Source: Mucilaginibacter myungsuensis (GTDB lineage Bacteria; Bacteroidota; Bacteroidia; Sphingobacteriales; Sphingobacteriaceae). Taken from it: a DNA stretch of 64,000 bases. Below are positions 8,586 through 17,880 of this stretch, piece by piece. How positions within the stretch are numbered: position 1 is the first letter of the stretch; every line of letters begins with the position of its first letter. The translations under genes and the position numbers were made by a program. Below the pieces are notes generated by a model. The model did no database searches, was not told where the DNA came from, and worked only from the letters and a program-made list of their open reading frames with translations. The DNA lies in contig NZ_JADFFL010000005.1 in the NCBI RefSeq assembly GCF_015222005.1, positions 124,001-188,000 on the forward strand. Reading direction: 5' to 3'.

Positions 8586-9700
8586 AGGTAAGACACGTTT
8601 TAGGAATTTCGGGGGGAAAGGATAGTGCCGCGCTGGCCATCTATTTAAAAATGCAATACCCTGAACTGAATATTGAATATTATACGACAGATACTGGCAA
8701 AGAGCTGGACGAAACCTATGAGCTGATCAGGAATCTGGAAATATTTTTAGGCAAGAAGATTACGCGGCTTACCGCAAGCACTGACGGTGACAACCATGGC
8801 TATGATTCGTTTGATTACCTGTTGAACCTTAAATTCCAGTTCCTCCCATCCTCACAAGCACGGTGGTGTACACAGACCCTCAAACTCGCTCCTTTCGAAA
8901 AATTTGTGGGGAACGACCCAGTCATTTCCTACGTCGGCATTCGGGGTGACGAAAACCGGGATGGCTACATCTCGAAAAAACCCAATATCCAGTCGATTTT
9001 TCCCTTTCGTAAAAATATATGGAGCGAAGACGTCATTAATAAGGCGTTTACAAATAAACAGATCGGCTTTATGCTCGACAGTTTATTGACGATCCCCCGT
9101 GAACCCGCGCCCGATTATGTTGAACTGCTTAGTCAGCCGGTAACTATTAAATTCCCGGTCAAAAAAAAGGCGGATTTACTTTTTGAACGCGATACGACCA
9201 TAACGAATGCGCTTATATATGCTTTTATCAAAACAACGGACTATCCGCTTGCTCAAAGCGAAAGTTTTCCATTGCTTGACAACGAAGATGTATTGGTAAA
9301 GGAAGACATTTTCAGGATTCTTAGAGATAGTGGTGTAGGGGTTCCGAAATATTACGAGAAAGTAAGCTTCGAAGTTAATGGCAAGACCGGGGAATATGCG
9401 CGAAGCCGCTCTGGGTGCTATTTCTGCTTTTTCCAGCAAAAAATCGAGTGGGTGTGGCTTTACGAACAGCACCCGGACCTTTTTCAAAAAGCGCTGGACT
9501 ATGAAAAAAAAGGTTATTCCTGGAATGACAACGAAACGCTCGCAGAACTAATTATGCCAGCCCGAATCATGCAGATCAAAGAAGATTATATCAAAAAAGA
9601 ACAGGATAAAAAAAATCAGGGCAGAGTATCGAGCAAACTGATTGACATACTTACAGACTACGAAGATGGTGAGATCGGTTGCGCCGCTTGCTTTATATAG
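8582..9700 (+). CDS. brxP: BrxP: PAPS-reductase/DndC-like PP-loop enzyme
   Basis: A 372-residue enzyme of the adenine nucleotide alpha-hydrolase (PP-loop) family. The ATP-binding SGGKDS motif is at residues 10-15. Cysteines are at C96 (RWCTQ), C279 and C282 (SGCYFCFF), and C367 and C370 at the C-terminus (GCAACF), a set that could bind an Fe-S cluster or zinc, as cysteines do in DndC. Known: the PAPS-reductase-like gene brxP defines type 4 BREX, and DndC, of the same family, takes part in DNA phosphorothioation. Inferred: it activates a DNA target or backbone and inserts sulfur, supplied by the desulfurase at 19361-20482. It is unlikely to be a sulfate-assimilation CysH given its length and defence context. 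Confidence 0.85.
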   Translation: MKVRHVLGISGGKDSAALAIYLKMQYPELNIEYYTTDTGKELDETYELIRNLEIFLGKKITRLTASTDGDNHGYDSFDYLLNLKFQFLPSSQARWCTQTLKLAPFEKFVGNDPVISYVGIRGDENRDGYISKKPNIQSIFPFRKNIWSEDVINKAFTNKQIGFMLDSLLTIPREPAPDYVELLSQPVTIKFPVKKKADLLFERDTTITNALIYAFIKTTDYPLAQSESFPLLDNEDVLVKEDIFRILRDSGVGVPKYYEKVSFEVNGKTGEYARSRSGCYFCFFQQKIEWVWLYEQHPDLFQKALDYEKKGYSWNDNETLAELIMPARIMQIKEDYIKKEQDKKNQGRVSSKLIDILTDYEDGEIGCAACFI

Positions 9701-9703
9701 ATT

Positions 9704-10489
9704 ATGCAATACCTCAAGGAATACCAAGGATTTTCTATTGACCTCAGAGATTTGGCAAAGGTTATAAACCTGATTGGCAGCGGCGCTATTGCTACTAAAT
9801 CAGAGCTCTTGGAAGAATCAGGTTTTGGTGCCAACAAGGTTAGGGGCTACAAAGAATACCTCTCTGATTTCGAACTTTTAGCAGCAAAAAATCAATTAAC
9901 TGTATTAGGTCAAATCATTTATAAAAATGATCCACGATTTCGCGACCCTTTTACAAAATGGCTACTGCTTTATCACTGGTCATTTAAAGCTAATAATCCG
10001 TTTTTATATTTTTTAGTAAATGACTTTTCATCATCTGATGACTCCTCCTTATTAAGAAAATTCAAACAATGGGCAGATCGTAATCAGGTAAAAACTGATT
10101 ATGAGAGCTCTAAATTGAATGGTTTGATTAATCGAACAAAATCGGCCTTACTGGAACCCGAAGGATTTCAATCATTGAACCTATTCAGTGTCTTCGATAA
10201 TGTCCTTCAACGTTCAGAACCTTATAATGTGCACAAGTATTTGACAGCTTACATTTTGTATCACATGCGTAAAGGCAGGGTATCAATCAGTTTTGCCGAA
10301 CTACTAGATGAAAGAAATAACGTTGCAAAGTTTTTTGACTGGAATTCAAAAAACTTGGAAAGTAAAATGGCGGAATTGATGGATTTAAAACTCGTTAAAC
10401 TAGTGCATTTTGCAGATTTGCACATGGTGGAATTTTCCTATAATGGAACGCCGGAAAGCTTAATAGAAAGATATTATGAGGAATATTAA
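9704..10489 (+). CDS. DUF4007-like protein B (diverged paralogue)
   Basis: A 261-residue protein starting 3 nt after the brxP stop. Residues 40-93 mirror the winged-helix block of the first gene: GFGANKVRGYKEYLSDFEL, then LTVLGQIIY, then DPFTKWLLLYHWSF, in the same order and spacing as in protein A. It lacks the N-terminal FSGHDSF signature, so it is a shorter, diverged member. It precedes ATPase B, giving a second DUF4007-plus-ATPase module. It may be the specificity or DNA-binding partner of that ATPase. The relationship was judged by eye and needs a profile comparison. Confidence 0.68.
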   Translation: MQYLKEYQGFSIDLRDLAKVINLIGSGAIATKSELLEESGFGANKVRGYKEYLSDFELLAAKNQLTVLGQIIYKNDPRFRDPFTKWLLLYHWSFKANNPFLYFLVNDFSSSDDSSLLRKFKQWADRNQVKTDYESSKLNGLINRTKSALLEPEGFQSLNLFSVFDNVLQRSEPYNVHKYLTAYILYHMRKGRVSISFAELLDERNNVAKFFDWNSKNLESKMAELMDLKLVKLVHFADLHMVEFSYNGTPESLIERYYEEY

Positions 10490-10886
10490 GCAATTTATTC
10501 AGGAGGTCGCCCATTCCAGAAAACGAACAGGAGTCGTTTGGTTAAACCGGGCGGAACTATTACAGGAAATTCAGGAATGCGGAGTAAAAGTGATAAATAT
10601 AGCAGATAGCGCCGTTGAAAATGTAATTATCTCCGATGATCAATTAATCGAAATACTTACAAAAAATGAACCTGCTACCAGCGTTGCTTTTTTAAACTTG
10701 GAGATATTTCTTGCGCCTCGCTTTAAAGATTTAAAGTATCTTTCTTATTTACTGTCAAAAGTGACCGTTCAAGAACCGTATCAACCTGTTTTTCTACTTT
10801 TTTATTCTAAGATATTATTTAAAAAATTCCGGGATCATTATATCAACCAAAAGCAAACGGAAAATCACTTTTACGAAGAAACTTAA
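10476..10886 (+). CDS. Small BREX-operon protein, function unknown
   Basis: A 136-residue protein overlapping the preceding gene by 14 nt and ending 24 nt before ATPase B. It has no P-loop, signal peptide or membrane segment. The C-terminal half is hydrophobic and aromatic (FLLFYSKILFKKFRDHY) and may be a helical packing surface. Other BREX types have small proteins (BrxA, BrxB, BrxF) at a comparable place, but I see no motif that identifies one of them; BrxF in particular has a P-loop, absent here. Likely a structural partner of ATPase B, by position only. Confidence 0.65.
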   Translation: MRNIKQFIQEVAHSRKRTGVVWLNRAELLQEIQECGVKVINIADSAVENVIISDDQLIEILTKNEPATSVAFLNLEIFLAPRFKDLKYLSYLLSKVTVQEPYQPVFLLFYSKILFKKFRDHYINQKQTENHFYEET

Positions 10887-10910
10887 ACTTATCTCACTAT
10901 AATTTAACAA

Positions 10911-13900
10911 ATGAAGATTAACGAAATCATTGAGCTCTCTCCGGCTTTTTCAGCTGAAGTAAACGTGCAAAGGGACTTCAGATATCAGTTATCAGAATCC
11001 AACAAGTACGTTGATGGATATCTGCCTAATTCGAGTTCGCGTTATATCATGAGTCAAATTATCGATTCCCTATCTATTCGTGACTCAAAAAAGATTCATT
11101 TGATCACAGCTTCTTATGGAACCGGTAAATCTTATTTACTACTTATACTGGCGTATCTGCTAGCCAACAACGAGGTTACTTATTTCACGGAGCTAAAACG
11201 AAAGATTGAGGACAAAGAAGATAGTTATGGTGATGGGCTTAGCAAAATCTTAGCTAATTATTGGAGTGCGGGTTCAAAGTATCTGGTGGTCATTCCCGGC
11301 TATGGAACGGACAATTTCGATCAGGCACTATTATCCGCGTTAAATGATGCCCTGAAAAAAAGTGATTTAAATTATCTGCCAAAAACCTATTATCTCCGAG
11401 CGGCAGAGACGCTGGAAAATTGGGAAAAAGATGGAAATATTTTATTCGCTCAATTTGAGGAAAGAATAATCGGCAAATCGGGGCTTGATTGCATACGTTT
11501 GTTAAAAGCGTGTGACAGTTCTACTTACGAATCATTTAAATCTATCTTCAAAGAGATTGTAAGTTCCGATTTTTCAGAAACTCATGGAGATATCTATCAA
11601 GCTTTTTCTGATACAGCGCAGCATATTACACAGTTTGGCTATCAAGGTATTGTGATCCTGCATGACGAGTTTGGCGGTGTACTTGATAAAATCATCAATA
11701 AGACATCTCAGTCGTCGTCTTTGATGATCCAGGAATTTCTGGAAAATATCAAACGGAAAACGGGCAATACAAATATCATATTTATTGCAGCAAGTCACCA
11801 AGACCCAGCCACCATCCAGATTGACAAGAAGCAGGATATCGAGAAAATCATCGGGCGATTCGAAAAACATCCATTGGAAATAGGTGACGCTGAAAGCGAA
11901 GAATTAATGGGTAAAGTATTTTGGAGTCGCGACCAAGCTGCAAAGTCAGCACTTCTCCAGGAAGAAGTGCTGGAAGAATTGCTCGATGAGATTTTAGAAT
12001 TAGAACTCTATCCGGCTAAACCGGACAAGTGGGTGCAGGAAGTGATTATAAAAGCACTCTATCCGCTTCACCCGCTTACTTCTTTTGTCTTACCCAGACT
12101 TTCAAATCAATTTGCGCAAAATACCAGGTCAATGTTCAATTTCTTAAGTCCTAAAGAAATCAGAACTGGCAGTTTGAAGCATTTCCTTGAAAACACAGAC
12201 GATCTCGATAGCAACGGAAAGCTAAACTTTTTTACGCCTGATATGCTTTTAGGTTTTTTTGAACAGAATCTTATTGATGCCCGTTCAGAAAATGTATCCT
12301 CTTTAGTAGATGCTTTTCAAACTTCGTTGGGAAAAGTAGCTGACCCGGTAGTCAAAAAATTAATGGAAAACATTCTTGTTCTGACCGCGACAAGAAAAAA
12401 ACAAGTACGCCCTACTATCGATGTGTTAGCCTGGGCGATGAGCGATCTTCATTTGAACGATCTTCGTGAATTGTTAAATCATCTGGTGCAAACAGAAATA
12501 CTTGAACTCAACCCCAATGATCAAACCTATGAATTTCCAGCCTTCGGGTCAAAGAGCTTGAGCAAAATCATTCAGGATGAAAAAAATAACATCGGTGTTA
12601 TCAGTTTATCACAATACCGGACTATGTGGACTGAGATCCGCGGTCCGGAAGCCTATTTATTTGATGAGCACAATGACACCTTTGGCTCCAATAGATCTTT
12701 TAGAATCCTATGGACTGTGAGTCCTAATGAATTGGAAGAGCAACTGGAGACACTATCAAAGAGTTATTCATGGGAGTCGAAAGATGGGCAGATTCAAGGT
12801 TACATCGTTTATTTGTTAACCAATGATGAGAACGATCTGGAGGCTTATCAATCTAAAATCAGCAAATTTAGCGCTGTTTCGAAATATTTGGTATTCGCGC
12901 AGGCGAGCGAGACCACTATTTTTGACGGGATAAAAAAAGTCAGCTTTGATTACACAGCATTTTTAAGAGCCTCTAAAAACATAGAAGTTACTGCCAATGC
13001 GAATCACATGCAGCGAGTTAGAGGTGAATTAATCAAACTACATTCTGAACTTACCTCACAGATTAAAAATTTATTTGAACCCATTAATTGGCTTTGGAGC
13101 TTTAGTAAACTTGACGAAGGTGTGGAAATTAAAAGTCCAAGGGCGTTTGACAACAGAATGGACAGCTACATCAATGAAATTTTCACCATTGTTCCAAAGG
13201 TAAAAGATTACGTGCTTTGGTTTTCGAATAAATCAAAAACAGATATTAAAAGCGCTTTGTCAGAAATACTGACAGCAAAAAAAGACAGTATCCCACTAGT
13301 TAATCATAATACATCAGGCCCTGTCCCGCGAATTATAAACAATTTCTTTGTAAGCCTTAAGCTCACCAAGGAAACCAGCACCTCCAATAAAATTCATTAT
13401 GGGGAAATCAAGATTCCTGAAATTGGTTCACCGGCCGAAGCTATTTTTAAGCTTTTAGATCGAACACTTAAAGTGGGTGAACTCGTTCCTCCTTCCGCTT
13501 TTGTGAAGCCTTTATTGCAAGCACCGTATGGACTTTCAGAAACGCTCATCAAGTTAATATTCACTTGTTATCTACGGGCAAATAGAGAAAATTTACTGAT
13601 AGTTGATCCGAAACGTCCAGCTTATTCTTTTGAAAAAGATCCGAGAACCATCGAAGATATGTTCAAAGGGGGGGCAAATTATGCGATCCGAAAAATTGAG
13701 ATGTCTACCTTTGAAATAAAGTATCTCCGGCAACTCAACTCGCTTTTTAATAAAGACACCTATGCAAACGACTTTGGTGAGTTATCCAAGCGATTTGAAG
13801 GCATTATCAGTTTTTTAAGCCCCTTACAATGGGAATTGATCAAGCAAAAGGAAGAATATAATAAATTCTATGGCGATTTGCTTAAGCCGTTTTTAGAAAA

Positions 13901-15563
13901 TGCCGCCGAAGCCAGCGTAGACCGTGAAAAAGTATCCAGGGAATTTTTCATGGTCACACTCCCTGGATTCTTTTTGCAAAAATCGACAAAAGAAGAATTT
14001 GAAAATGATCCTGATCACATACCTACGATAATTAGCCGTTTGCGAGTTATTAAAGATTATCCATCAATTAGAGAACTGGCTTTCAAACAAGAAGTTATCC
14101 TCAACTTGTCCAATAATGTATTCAAGAGTTCCATCAGCACTATTGATGATTTTAGGAATGTTGTTAAAGAGTGGTTTAATTCTTTGAGTTATGCAGCCAA
14201 AAATCTATCCGTTTTTGAAGACCCTCAGATCACCGCTTGGATAAGGAAAATGAGGAGTTCGGAATCAATTGATGTTGCAAAATTTTATCTAGACGAACTA
14301 GCAGCACCAGCTATAAAAGACTGGACCAATCTTCCGTATCAACAGGTTGCTTTCCTTAATACGATTGATAAATTTAAAACAGAAATTGAATCGTATACTG
14401 GTAGTCCGTTAATCGTGTACAAACGAATCGCATTAACTTGTTTTTCGATGTCTGCGAACGAATGTGCAACGGAACTAATCTTTACGGATACTTTTAAAAG
14501 TTGGTGGGAGAATTTGCCAGAGTTGAGTAAGGCCCCACACTACGAAGATCAACTCACCAACATTTTTGTTGAGGAATTCAATAGAAGTTTTTCTGTAAAA
14601 GACAAGTTTCTCAACTATATCCCCGCAAGATGGCTTGAAGCTGGTTATAGCGGAATAATCAATCCGAATTGGGAACACTGGAGTGAAATGGAGATTCGGA
14701 GTATTGCCGATACTTATGGCACTTGCACTAAGGAAATTATGGCCTGGCAGCCACCGATTGCTGAAGATACTTTTGCGGTCGAAATTAGTTCCTTATTTGA
14801 TCTTGTCAGCGTAAATACGTTTGATGATTTACACCAAAAGTTATTAAAAGACTGGTTCGATAAGCTGCCAGCCAATACACGTATCGCACATTGGACCCCT
14901 GATGGCATTAACGAAAAATTTGTTTTAGCCGTGAAGTCATCGCAATGCCGTGACTTTTTCATTAACGTTTTTCCTGCGTTATGCGGATTGAAAGAGTTTA
15001 AATATTGGAATAAAGACATACTTGGAAACTCAATAATTACCTTAACGCAAGTCAAATCCGAAATTGAAGGTTATAAACGGCCACTGATGGATTTAGTGCG
15101 CGAATTGGAAAATCGAATTAAGAAAAAATCTTCTTCTGTTACTGAATTTCGTGTGCAATTCAAGGAAAATTTACAGTCTACTGAAGCATACCGTGCTTCT
15201 GCAGAACTTGAACCGGATTTACTTTCAGATAGCAGGGCGATTCCGTTGTTGAAACAGGTAAGGAAACTCACTTCTGATGAAGAGTTACTTAAATTTGTTG
15301 AAATCATGGCCAAGGAATTTGGCATAATTGAGGACTATTATCTTTGGTCTGCTGATGATCAAAAAAAGTTCTGTAAAGACTTACAAGAGGTTTATGCCTA
15401 TGTTCAGAAGTGGAAATACCCGCAGGATACTGGCATGCACGATGCTAAATCAAAAATTTCGGATGCAGTAGTAGAAATTCAGAAATCTTTTGATTTGTCA
15501 ACCAGTCAACTATTAAAAATTTTGCGGGACCTTATCGAAGAAAAATCCGAGACTAGCATATGA
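10911..15563 (+). CDS. brxC: BrxC-like large P-loop ATPase B
   Basis: A 1550-residue ATPase, the largest protein of the window. Walker A ASYGTGKS is at about residues 67-74 and Walker B IVILHDEFGG at about 246-255. QNTRSMFNFL near residue 401 and GYIVYLLTNDEN near residue 630 match equivalents in ATPase A. Type 4 BREX has brxC directly before pglZ, which is the position of this gene, so I assign BrxC here. It is some hundreds of residues longer than typical BrxC. Known BrxC proteins are essential for both modification and phage exclusion. Its stop overlaps the pglZ start by 4 nt, supporting coupled translation. Confidence 0.78.
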   Translation: MKINEIIELSPAFSAEVNVQRDFRYQLSESNKYVDGYLPNSSSRYIMSQIIDSLSIRDSKKIHLITASYGTGKSYLLLILAYLLANNEVTYFTELKRKIEDKEDSYGDGLSKILANYWSAGSKYLVVIPGYGTDNFDQALLSALNDALKKSDLNYLPKTYYLRAAETLENWEKDGNILFAQFEERIIGKSGLDCIRLLKACDSSTYESFKSIFKEIVSSDFSETHGDIYQAFSDTAQHITQFGYQGIVILHDEFGGVLDKIINKTSQSSSLMIQEFLENIKRKTGNTNIIFIAASHQDPATIQIDKKQDIEKIIGRFEKHPLEIGDAESEELMGKVFWSRDQAAKSALLQEEVLEELLDEILELELYPAKPDKWVQEVIIKALYPLHPLTSFVLPRLSNQFAQNTRSMFNFLSPKEIRTGSLKHFLENTDDLDSNGKLNFFTPDMLLGFFEQNLIDARSENVSSLVDAFQTSLGKVADPVVKKLMENILVLTATRKKQVRPTIDVLAWAMSDLHLNDLRELLNHLVQTEILELNPNDQTYEFPAFGSKSLSKIIQDEKNNIGVISLSQYRTMWTEIRGPEAYLFDEHNDTFGSNRSFRILWTVSPNELEEQLETLSKSYSWESKDGQIQGYIVYLLTNDENDLEAYQSKISKFSAVSKYLVFAQASETTIFDGIKKVSFDYTAFLRASKNIEVTANANHMQRVRGELIKLHSELTSQIKNLFEPINWLWSFSKLDEGVEIKSPRAFDNRMDSYINEIFTIVPKVKDYVLWFSNKSKTDIKSALSEILTAKKDSIPLVNHNTSGPVPRIINNFFVSLKLTKETSTSNKIHYGEIKIPEIGSPAEAIFKLLDRTLKVGELVPPSAFVKPLLQAPYGLSETLIKLIFTCYLRANRENLLIVDPKRPAYSFEKDPRTIEDMFKGGANYAIRKIEMSTFEIKYLRQLNSLFNKDTYANDFGELSKRFEGIISFLSPLQWELIKQKEEYNKFYGDLLKPFLENAAEASVDREKVSREFFMVTLPGFFLQKSTKEEFENDPDHIPTIISRLRVIKDYPSIRELAFKQEVILNLSNNVFKSSISTIDDFRNVVKEWFNSLSYAAKNLSVFEDPQITAWIRKMRSSESIDVAKFYLDELAAPAIKDWTNLPYQQVAFLNTIDKFKTEIESYTGSPLIVYKRIALTCFSMSANECATELIFTDTFKSWWENLPELSKAPHYEDQLTNIFVEEFNRSFSVKDKFLNYIPARWLEAGYSGIINPNWEHWSEMEIRSIADTYGTCTKEIMAWQPPIAEDTFAVEISSLFDLVSVNTFDDLHQKLLKDWFDKLPANTRIAHWTPDGINEKFVLAVKSSQCRDFFINVFPALCGLKEFKYWNKDILGNSIITLTQVKSEIEGYKRPLMDLVRELENRIKKKSSSVTEFRVQFKENLQSTEAYRASAELEPDLLSDSRAIPLLKQVRKLTSDEELLKFVEIMAKEFGIIEDYYLWSADDQKKFCKDLQEVYAYVQKWKYPQDTGMHDAKSKISDAVVEIQKSFDLSTSQLLKILRDLIEEKSETSI

Positions 15564-17878
15564 AAGTGATTATTGATCGTCACCATTTATATAAAACGAC
15601 CCGGACTGATTTCGTGGTAGCGGATCAACAGACTTATCAGAAAGCACGCGGATTACTGCTTGAATTTTTATTGAGCGGCAATGCGGGATATGATGATATT
15701 CACGTTTTTAAAGAGCCTTTCGTTGACTGGTTTGATGATATACCGGAATTAGTTGCTCCAGTTACACCAAGCAGCTTGATAACTACAAAATATCCAGGGC
15801 AATCAATTGCTAATCGGTTAAGTGATAATGATATCTACAGCTTAGGATTATTAGAGCTTCCATTCGTTCCGACAGAAAAGAATATATTCAGACATTTCTT
15901 AGGTATTGAATTACCGCAGGATAATATCACGTTCCATCAGATTTATGCCTTATCACAATGCATGCTGAGTAACAAGGAACTTTGGGATCAAAATTATCTG
16001 AAAACGCTTTGGCAATTTACGCTCACTTCCTTGTTTAATCCTGAAACTCCATTTCTTAATGAATTATTAGCACCCCTGGTAAACTTTAATACCGAGCATG
16101 CCGAGATCCTTTCCGAGGGAATTTATTGCAGTAAAAACTCTCTTTATCTTGAACGCTGGCTGCACGAACACAACAGGTATTTTCATGATCTTGGAATATC
16201 TCTTACTACCCTTGAACAAAACCTAAAAACAAACTATTCAATCGAACAACCAAATACCCGATTAGAGAAAAACATATACCGGTTCGTTGTTCAGGAAGCC
16301 ACAGACCATGATTTTAATACTGTGCTCACTTCAGGTTATTACTCCGCAGAAGCAGATGCTTTAATTTTCTTAAAACAGCCTCTTTTATTGGAAGATTATC
16401 AGCTCTTAATTGAAAAATTCGCGGGCCGTTTAACTTATGCACAGCAACAAGGTCTTTTTCAACTTTGCAGACCGTTCTATGTGGCCCCTCCTGTGAATGA
16501 TACTCAAAACGTTCGGGAACAAACAGAAGCATGGCAAAAATGGGCGATAGAAAGTTTTATTCCCTATAAATTTTATTACGACGAGATTAATGATCCGGCT
16601 GATAACATATTAGAAAATATCCAAAGAGGTTCCCTTGCCTATTCAGATTGGTTATTTACGAACTACCGATCAGTTATCACAAACAATCAGATCTTAACCA
16701 ACTTTGATGTGCCCACAATGATCCGTGCGCAACTTGAAGATGCAAATACAAGGGTTGTATGGCTGATTTTAGATGGTTTTCCAGCTTACTATACACCTGC
16801 TTTGCGAGGCATTTTACAAAAAACTGGTTTAAACAAGATCGATTTGGAATGGAGTATGGCAACCTTGCCTACTGTCACATCTTTAGGCATTCCGCTTATG
16901 TTAAGCGGGGGATATGAAACCGGCTTATCTGCTGAACTTTTGCAAAATAGACAAGCCATACTTCAAAATATATTCAGTGGAAAAACATCGAGCTATACAA
17001 GTAAGCTAAGCGACTTTAAAAGGGTATTATCACTTGAAAATGATCTTTGTTGTCTTCATACCCACGAAGTAGATGATTTATTGCATCAACACGATTCTAT
17101 GTTCGATATTTCAAGGGCTGCTAAAGTTGAGGAAATATTAGAGAGAAGAATCAGCATGATCAGTGACATGATTAAAGAAACCGCCGATAAAAAAGTCAAA
17201 CTAATTATCTCAACTGATCATGGGGCTACCAAATGTCTTAAGAAAGGCCAAAATATTATCAATAAGCGTTTGGAAGACGTAATGAAAGACACTCTTCGGG
17301 AACGTTGCGTTCCACTAACAGGGTCGCTAAAAACTGAACAATTCGATGCCGAAGATATGTATCTTCTGAAAAAAGAAGTTTCGCAAAATCGCGAGGATTG
17401 GGCTATTGCTAAGGGTTATAAATATTTCGGACGCTATGACAGCGGTTACCGCCATGGTGGGCTTAGTCCAGAAGAAACTATAGTTCCTATTCTATGTTGC
17501 GAAATCCAACCAGTTGCTCAGGCTCAATTACAGATTAGATATACCGGTATCAGAGATTTGAAATTCGGAAAAACGGAAAGGGAGTTTAAATTAAAAGTGC
17601 GGAACGTGGGAACGACGGCTGTGGAATTACAGGAATTTACCATTCTTGAAGACAAAAATTGCATCTTTACAATGCCGGTAACGATCGGCCCGGGAGCCGA
17701 TAAACCTCTTCATAGTGCGATCAAACTACCACAGAAATTGCAGAGCAACGCTAAAGGTGGTAAATTAGATTTGAATTTGGAAGTAACTTGCCTGATACTA
17801 GGTGTTCGGGTTGTGCAAAGTTTAAAATGTACCGTGACGACCGAAAAGGATGATTTTGAAGACGATTTTGACTTTTAA
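15560..17878 (+). CDS. pglZ: PglZ, alkaline-phosphatase-superfamily BREX protein
   Basis: A 772-residue protein with a PglZ core in its second half. Metal-site landmarks are VWLILDGFP near residue 400, TLPTVTSLGIP near 430, ISTDHGA near 551 and YRHGGLSPEETIVPIL near 630, all in the order of the alkaline phosphatase superfamily. Residues after about 670 look like a beta-rich domain. PglZ is the one protein common to all BREX types and is the basis for calling this operon BREX. The gene overlaps brxC by 4 nt and is followed after 2 nt by brxL. The residues between 1 and about 390 have no recognised domain. Confidence 0.9.
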   Translation: MKVIIDRHHLYKTTRTDFVVADQQTYQKARGLLLEFLLSGNAGYDDIHVFKEPFVDWFDDIPELVAPVTPSSLITTKYPGQSIANRLSDNDIYSLGLLELPFVPTEKNIFRHFLGIELPQDNITFHQIYALSQCMLSNKELWDQNYLKTLWQFTLTSLFNPETPFLNELLAPLVNFNTEHAEILSEGIYCSKNSLYLERWLHEHNRYFHDLGISLTTLEQNLKTNYSIEQPNTRLEKNIYRFVVQEATDHDFNTVLTSGYYSAEADALIFLKQPLLLEDYQLLIEKFAGRLTYAQQQGLFQLCRPFYVAPPVNDTQNVREQTEAWQKWAIESFIPYKFYYDEINDPADNILENIQRGSLAYSDWLFTNYRSVITNNQILTNFDVPTMIRAQLEDANTRVVWLILDGFPAYYTPALRGILQKTGLNKIDLEWSMATLPTVTSLGIPLMLSGGYETGLSAELLQNRQAILQNIFSGKTSSYTSKLSDFKRVLSLENDLCCLHTHEVDDLLHQHDSMFDISRAAKVEEILERRISMISDMIKETADKKVKLIISTDHGATKCLKKGQNIINKRLEDVMKDTLRERCVPLTGSLKTEQFDAEDMYLLKKEVSQNREDWAIAKGYKYFGRYDSGYRHGGLSPEETIVPILCCEIQPVAQAQLQIRYTGIRDLKFGKTEREFKLKVRNVGTTAVELQEFTILEDKNCIFTMPVTIGPGADKPLHSAIKLPQKLQSNAKGGKLDLNLEVTCLILGVRVVQSLKCTVTTEKDDFEDDFDF

Positions 17879-17880
17879 AA

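Noticed and set aside
8159..8596. 145-codon open frame on the - strand
   Set aside because: It is antisense to the end of ATPase A; composition and lack of motif indicate a chance frame.
8582..9700. Sulfate-assimilation PAPS reductase (CysH)
   Set aside because: Too long, extra C-terminal cysteines, and no sulfur-assimilation genes around; it sits inside the BREX operon.
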